Below are positions 43,160-64,000 of a DNA stretch of 64,000 bases, in pieces. Location of the stretch: assembly GCA_009760855.2 (NCBI GenBank), contig WPIO01000031.1, positions 2,024,001 to 2,088,000 of the forward strand, in the 5' to 3' direction. Position numbers and translations under genes: made by a program. Each line of letters begins with the position of its first letter. The first letter of the stretch is position 1. The stretch is from Cristatella mucedo (taxonomy: Eukaryota; Bryozoa; Phylactolaemata; Cristatellidae). The notes under the pieces were generated by a model. That model did not search any database. It saw only the letters and a list, made by a program, of their open reading frames with translations, and was not told the DNA's origin.

Positions 43160-43716
43160 AATCAAATAACAATGCATTTGATATAGCGCCCTCGGAGAAC
43201 TCAGTCTCTTTTTAGGTGCTTCGCATTTGCTACAAAAGAAGCACAATCGAATGGTTAGTGGTAGCATACTCAGTAAACATCAAGAATAACATGGTTAGGG
43301 GTGACATGCACAAGGTCAGCATGCAAGTGTGGTTAGTGGCAGCGTGCAAAATGTTAGCACGAATGAGCACGTAAAGGACGAATCACATGAACTCACTGTA
43401 TGCTGTGATAAGTAGATACGTTTTTGTTTTCTTTAAATGTGGTCAAGTCAGGAGATGTCATGCTACAAGTCGGAAGTGAATTCCAGGCTTTGGGAGCATA
43501 CGAATGAAAGGCAAGGTCTCTAAAGGATTTGAGGTTCGTACGTGGTATAAGTAAACAGTAAGATTCCAAAAAGCTGGTGGTATGATGCTTAGCCTGGCGG
43601 GGCAGTAGATCTGATAGGGAGACTGAAGCTAAAGAATGAAGAGACCTGAAGGTGAGCGACAGAACCTTGAAATCAATGTGTTGCTTGACTGAGAGCCAGT
43701 GCAGGTCGGCAAGAAG
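43160..43716 (-). mobile_element. LINE-A 3' half
   Basis: Reverse LINE-A with tail at the left, terminal hairpin, 3' untranslated region and decayed C-terminal domain. The right end stops at GCAGGTCGGCAAGAAG, where the next LINE-A tail begins. Confidence 0.8.
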
Positions 43717-43870
43717 TAATAGTAATAAAAATACATTTGATGTAGCGCCATTAGAGAACCTAATCTGCTTCTAGGCACTTTACATTTGCTGCAAAGGGAA
43801 GCGCGATTGAATGGTTAGTGGTAGCATGCTCAATAAACAATAAGAATAAATGGTTAGCGCTGAATGCAGC
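43717..43870 (-). mobile_element. LINE-A 3' end, adjacent copy
   Basis: A second tail (TAATAGTAATAAAAATAC) and terminal hairpin start exactly where the previous copy is cut, as in the 14.7/16.1 kb pair. It was likely inserted into the older copy. Confidence 0.75.
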
Positions 43871-44719
43871 AGTCTATCCAGAGGCTTTACAATTCGCTGC
43901 GTGAGCAGTAATAGCTTGTTCATGAAAAGCTATGTATTATGCTTAGACTAACATGCAACAACCCACAAGACCACACTCACGGCGGCTGTTAACCAAATCC
44001 GAGAGGATTAATGGGCTACGGCAACCGTTTTCAGTCAGGCAGTCAGCTGCCAAGATACAGTCGGGGCAATATGTTGTGTGCCTTGTCGTTCCGATGAGGT
44101 AAATGGATAGCCTCCATCGCTTGGCTGTTCACAGATCTCACTAACGACTGATGTCACATAATCTCCTAATTTGAGGTAATTTAGGAAGATGCTATACATT
44201 TATCTGTTATAGAAAGCCTTTGCTCTGTCCAGGGTAACTGTCATCTAATGGGATTTTGAGTTATACAACTGTGCACGTCGTGACTAAGGGCAAGAATAAC
44301 TTGCTTTATTGCAGAGACTCAATGTTTTTCCACGTCCTTGGGCTTTCTGTGCTTAGTTTAGTATAACTTACGTCCCAGGGTCCCTACTAATCGCCTGGCA
44401 TAGACATCGTCTTGCCTGCTTGTCTTAGCGTGATAACAGTACTGCACGATTGCTTAAGCGTGACAACAGAGACTTATCATTCGGACATTGGTTATTGCTT
44501 CTCTCGCAGTGACGTTTAGGCGCCTATGTAGAGATTCAGATATTTTCAGCGTCTAGACAAAAGGCTTATTACTAATATTTTTCAAACAAAGAAGAAAGAC
44601 TGGCTAATCCATTTTATTTGATATTTCTTCTTTGAGGGGGTAAGATGTAACCCGGCTAATAATGGAGTTGCTATGCTACCCACTACAATATTGAACACTC
44701 ACTTACCACTTCAGTTAAA
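43871..44719. other. No gene recognised
   Basis: Unique A/T-balanced sequence without coding signals. Confidence 0.3.
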
Positions 44720-46135
44720 ATCTTGCAATGACATTCAAAACCCTGGAGGCCCCGTCGGGTATAAGTTTGCTACTTTATCAAACCACATTCATTGGCTCGT
44801 TCTAGAAAAAAGAGCTGTAGTCTCCATTATTTATTAAGCATCGAGTACAAGCATCCATCACACATCATCTTCGACCAAAGGAAAGGAACGAGATTGCTAA
44901 CTCGTTAGGGTTATGCATCATGTAACAAGTTCCCACGGCCCTGCTTGGATTGTAGATTCGACATTGGTGTTCTGGCATTGCAGGCACAAATACAGCAGTT
45001 GTGCAGTGAGACCAGGGACGTATCAATAATCAGTGAATAGTCAATGCTGGCCTTCTTACTTTTGCTACCAGTATAAAATGCCACGTATAAAATGCCAGAA
45101 CTGGCAAGCAGGCCAAGCCAACGGGCCACGGCGGAGCTACCATTATGGCAACTGTCTAGTGCAAGCATGCATGATTTGCACAAGTCAATCACTGCAAGAG
45201 GCGCCATTATTTATTGAAAAGTGTTTTCTATTCACGAGCCTAGTGGGGCGGCAAAAATATGGCACATATACAAATGAGGTTTATAACAATCTTAAGCTGC
45301 ATACTAGTAATGCCAAGTAGTTCATTGCAGCTAGGGTTAGGGCCCACCAGTCCCAATGCTTCTAGCAACTCAGCCTTTATAAAACAGCTGCAGTAACATA
45401 GCAGCAGCAATACAACCTCTCCGATAATTCAGTTTAACGATTACCAAGCTCAGGACCTCATTACTCACGTTTGATAATGGGCAAGGTGATATTGAAGGTG
45501 CTCACACAAGTGATATCAACTTGCCATTGATCACAAAATAAGAAATCAACACCCCACCCATCTCAATGTCATCATAATACTTATTTGTGCGATGACATCT
45601 CATATAAATGTTCCCACACCTTTCCAGAGTGCATCACTTCGACTTGTTGACATTTGGCTGCAAGATTGTCAAGAATGCTATGATAAGTGGTACACACACG
45701 GACTCCACTGACGTTATCGTCTTGATTGACTTGTTCGAATTTGTCTGCAAGAATGCTTTGGTGGTAAGAGGGAAGCGTACAGACTCCATTGAAATATTCA
45801 TCTTCTTTTTCATGCGCAGTTTTCAAGGCTGAAAACAATCTGAAAGTCGAAAGAGGACCAGTCAGTAAAAGACCATAACAACCAGCGAATCAGGCATGAT
45901 TTAACACATACAACGTCATACCACTTGTACTGTCGCTTATCCTACACTCTCTAACACCGACACTGCTAGAAGAAGTCCGATTACGATCAAATCCAAGCAG
46001 CTAAAGCACCCAGGGAGCAGCTGCTTTCGAATCCACTGCAGCACGTTATTCTCGAATGCAATGCATAATCACTCACGCAGCATACTCAATACAGCAGAAG
46101 AGCCTACTGAGCTAGAAGCGAAAGGAACTAATAGA
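44720..46135 (-). repeat. Segment duplicated at 28.8-29.6 kb, downstream of RNF213-like exons
   Basis: This is the longer partner of the duplicated block. It contains an 85-codon minus-strand frame (45581-45838) after a good acceptor-like TTGTTTTCAG, with TAHEKEDEYFN and TTYHSILDNLAAKC. The copy at 29.2 kb keeps the acceptor, TAHKEDYYFN and HRILDSHANHC. Conservation of an acceptor and frame may mean a terminal exon, but its phase does not fit the last recognised RNF213-like exon. Confidence 0.5.
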
Positions 46136-46212
46136 TCTGGACCGAGGTGCTAAGCAAGAGAGCTAAGGCCTGTGGGCAGCAGGCTCTCTGGATTTAGAAG
46201 CATAATACTCAC

Positions 46213-62542
<16,330 letters not shown>

Positions 62543-62737
62543 CTAAAATTGGTTGGAATCACACAATCGATTAGTTACCAAACAATTTAAACACAATAGC
62601 ACTGAAAGCAGAATGTATGAAGCACTATATACGATAGTAAAGCAGAAAGACAAACATGTCTTGCAAGTCCCAGATTTACTTTTGTCGGGCTTAATCTTGC
62701 TTCCAAAAACAAGGCTGTGGATCTCTGAGTTCTACAG

Positions 62738-62875
62738 TGACTGTCGTGAGCATTATAGCCTCTGCCTTTTCATTGAATATTCTACCGCTAACCACTCGAT
62801 CGTGATTTTATTGCAGCAAATGTAAAGTGCATAAAAAGGGACTGACCTATCTGAGGGCGCTATATCAAATGTAGT
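62738..62875 (+). mobile_element. LINE-A 3' end
   Basis: The last ~140 bases of LINE-A with degenerate hairpin (AAAGTGCATAAAAAGGG, GAGGGCGCTATATC). It is directly followed by a DNA transposon end. Confidence 0.7.
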
Positions 62876-62876
62876 A

Positions 62877-63775
62877 CAGTGGTACCTCGGCTTACGAGTG
62901 TCTCGACATTCGAGTGTTTCGAGATACGAGCTGTCCCTCGGCCGATTTTTTGCTTTGAGTTGCGAGCTAAATTTCGGGTTACGAGTCAGCTTCACATACT
63001 CCATCGCTAGTTGCCACAGTGAGCTAGTTGCCGCACCTACCATCACACTGCATGTGGTTACTCAGGCCAATAAGGGTAGGGCAGCGAACGACGTTCGGTT
63101 GCAAAACGTTGCTCTAAGACCCGGCTGTGACGCCAGGCCTGTTAGTTCGCTCCCAGAAAGACTCGAGCGAGCCATTGTGGTGCTTGGACACACAAGATCG
63201 CCAGACTCCAGTGTCAAACCCGACTACGGCAGGAACAGCTAAAGTATGTACTCTACTCTATTTAGGCAATATCATCGTGTGAAAGTTCGTCGCATAACTG
63301 ATAACAATCGGCGCGTTCTCGTAAAGGCCCAGCCAATAAACTGAAAGCCATGAAAGCCCGGCAAAAAGGGCAAAAATTGGCGAATAAGATTCAGATATTC
63401 ATTTCAGTCTTTCTCCTCAAACTCTATTAGCATCTTCAAGTTGTCTGATCCCCAAGTTACTCCTGTACATTAGGATTAATAAAATCTGTTTATTGCAAGA
63501 CATTCTTTTGTATTGTTTGTTTGTATCTGTATTGTTTCCAAAACACATTCGTTATTTATAAGTACATATTTTAATTTAAAAATATGTGAGAAAAAAATCG
63601 CAGTGTTTTTGGAGTCCAGAATGGATTAACGGCATTTCAATTCGTTTCAATGAGGAAAACTGATTTGACATTTGACAACTCTAGAAGCAAACGTATGTCT
63701 GAGGCCACGAGCAACTAAATTGAAATGGTTTTAATTACCCCGATTTCAGAATATCGTAAAGCTGAGACAACAATA
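62877..63775. mobile_element. Non-autonomous pogo/Tc1-mariner-like DNA transposon, decayed
   Basis: The left end CAGTGGTACCTCGGCTTACG followed by repeated ACGAGTGTxTCG words is characteristic of a widespread pogo/Tc1-mariner-type terminal sequence. Near the right end, ATGGATTAACGGCATTTCAA and TTTCAATGAGGAAAACTGA, then GTAAAGCTGAGAC, look like the matching inner right end with a decayed tip. No transposase frame is seen. Confidence 0.6.
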
Positions 63776-63861
63776 ACAACAAACAGTCACGGGTGATGCA
63801 GGACACCCAGGACATTTGGTTTCAATATCCGCGATCTTTCAAATTGGGTTTTGAACATTTA

Positions 63862-64000
63862 ACAATAATAATAATAATAATAATAATAATATGCTTATAT
63901 ATCACCCTCGGCGAACAAAAGCTCTTTCTGGGCACTTTACCGATGCTGTATAGAAAGCACACAAATGATTGAGGTAGCCTCCAAAAGTAGCAACTTAGAA
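63862..64000 (-). mobile_element. LINE-A 3' end, cut by the window edge
   Basis: A run of AAT repeats, then degenerate hairpin words (ATATCACCCTCGGCGAAC, CTTTCTGGGCAC) and the start of the 3' untranslated region. Confidence 0.65.

Overview
This is a 64 kb stretch of an invertebrate animal nuclear genome. The evidence is spliced genes with GT/AG introns, CR1/L2-type LINEs, tRNA-derived SINEs, a Ty3/gypsy element, a Polinton/Maverick, a diverged ~170-bp satellite and long (CA)n, (GA)n and (TA)n runs. No bacterial operon or CRISPR is present. I cannot name the phylum from sequence alone. A somatomedin-B/class-B GPCR plus an RNF213-like gene in one locus fits many non-vertebrate metazoans.

Two host genes are supported, both on the minus strand. 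(1) 2469-9830 is a three-exon gene for an ~875-residue receptor. It has a signal peptide, a somatomedin-B-like cysteine knot, a cysteine-rich ectodomain and a seven-helix class-B (adhesion/secretin/Methuselah-like) core; all splice phases match. (2) 46213-62542 holds at least nine, probably ten, phase-compatible exons of the C-terminal part of an RNF213/mysterin-like giant E3 ligase. Its 5' part lies beyond the right edge and its last exon was not found.

Most other sequence is mobile DNA. LINE family A (at least 16 pieces, tails of ATT/TAA repeats) is everywhere. SINE1 (7 copies) has a tRNA-like head and a tail that is nearly the LINE-A 3' end, so LINE-A is its probable driver. SINE2 (4 copies) is a second tRNA-derived family. 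LINE-B (4 copies) is a second CR1/L2-like family. 10.27-13.58 kb is an 18-unit satellite with a LINE-B inside it. 19.4-27.3 kb is a decayed Ty3/gypsy element carrying a MITE with a 9-bp target duplication and a SINE2. 31.64-41.13 kb is a decayed Polinton with ~190-bp inverted terminal repeats, PolB and integrase remnants, and its own later insertions.

At 28.8-30.2 kb, a copy of the RNF213-locus 3' region (original near 44.7-46.1 kb) directly abuts a copy of the GPCR promoter/first exon (original at 9.64-10.26 kb). This looks like the junction of an old tandem duplication covering most of the window. A perfect 32-bp-stem hairpin (28411-28478) and a 56-bp perfect palindrome (2287-2342) are further unexplained structures.
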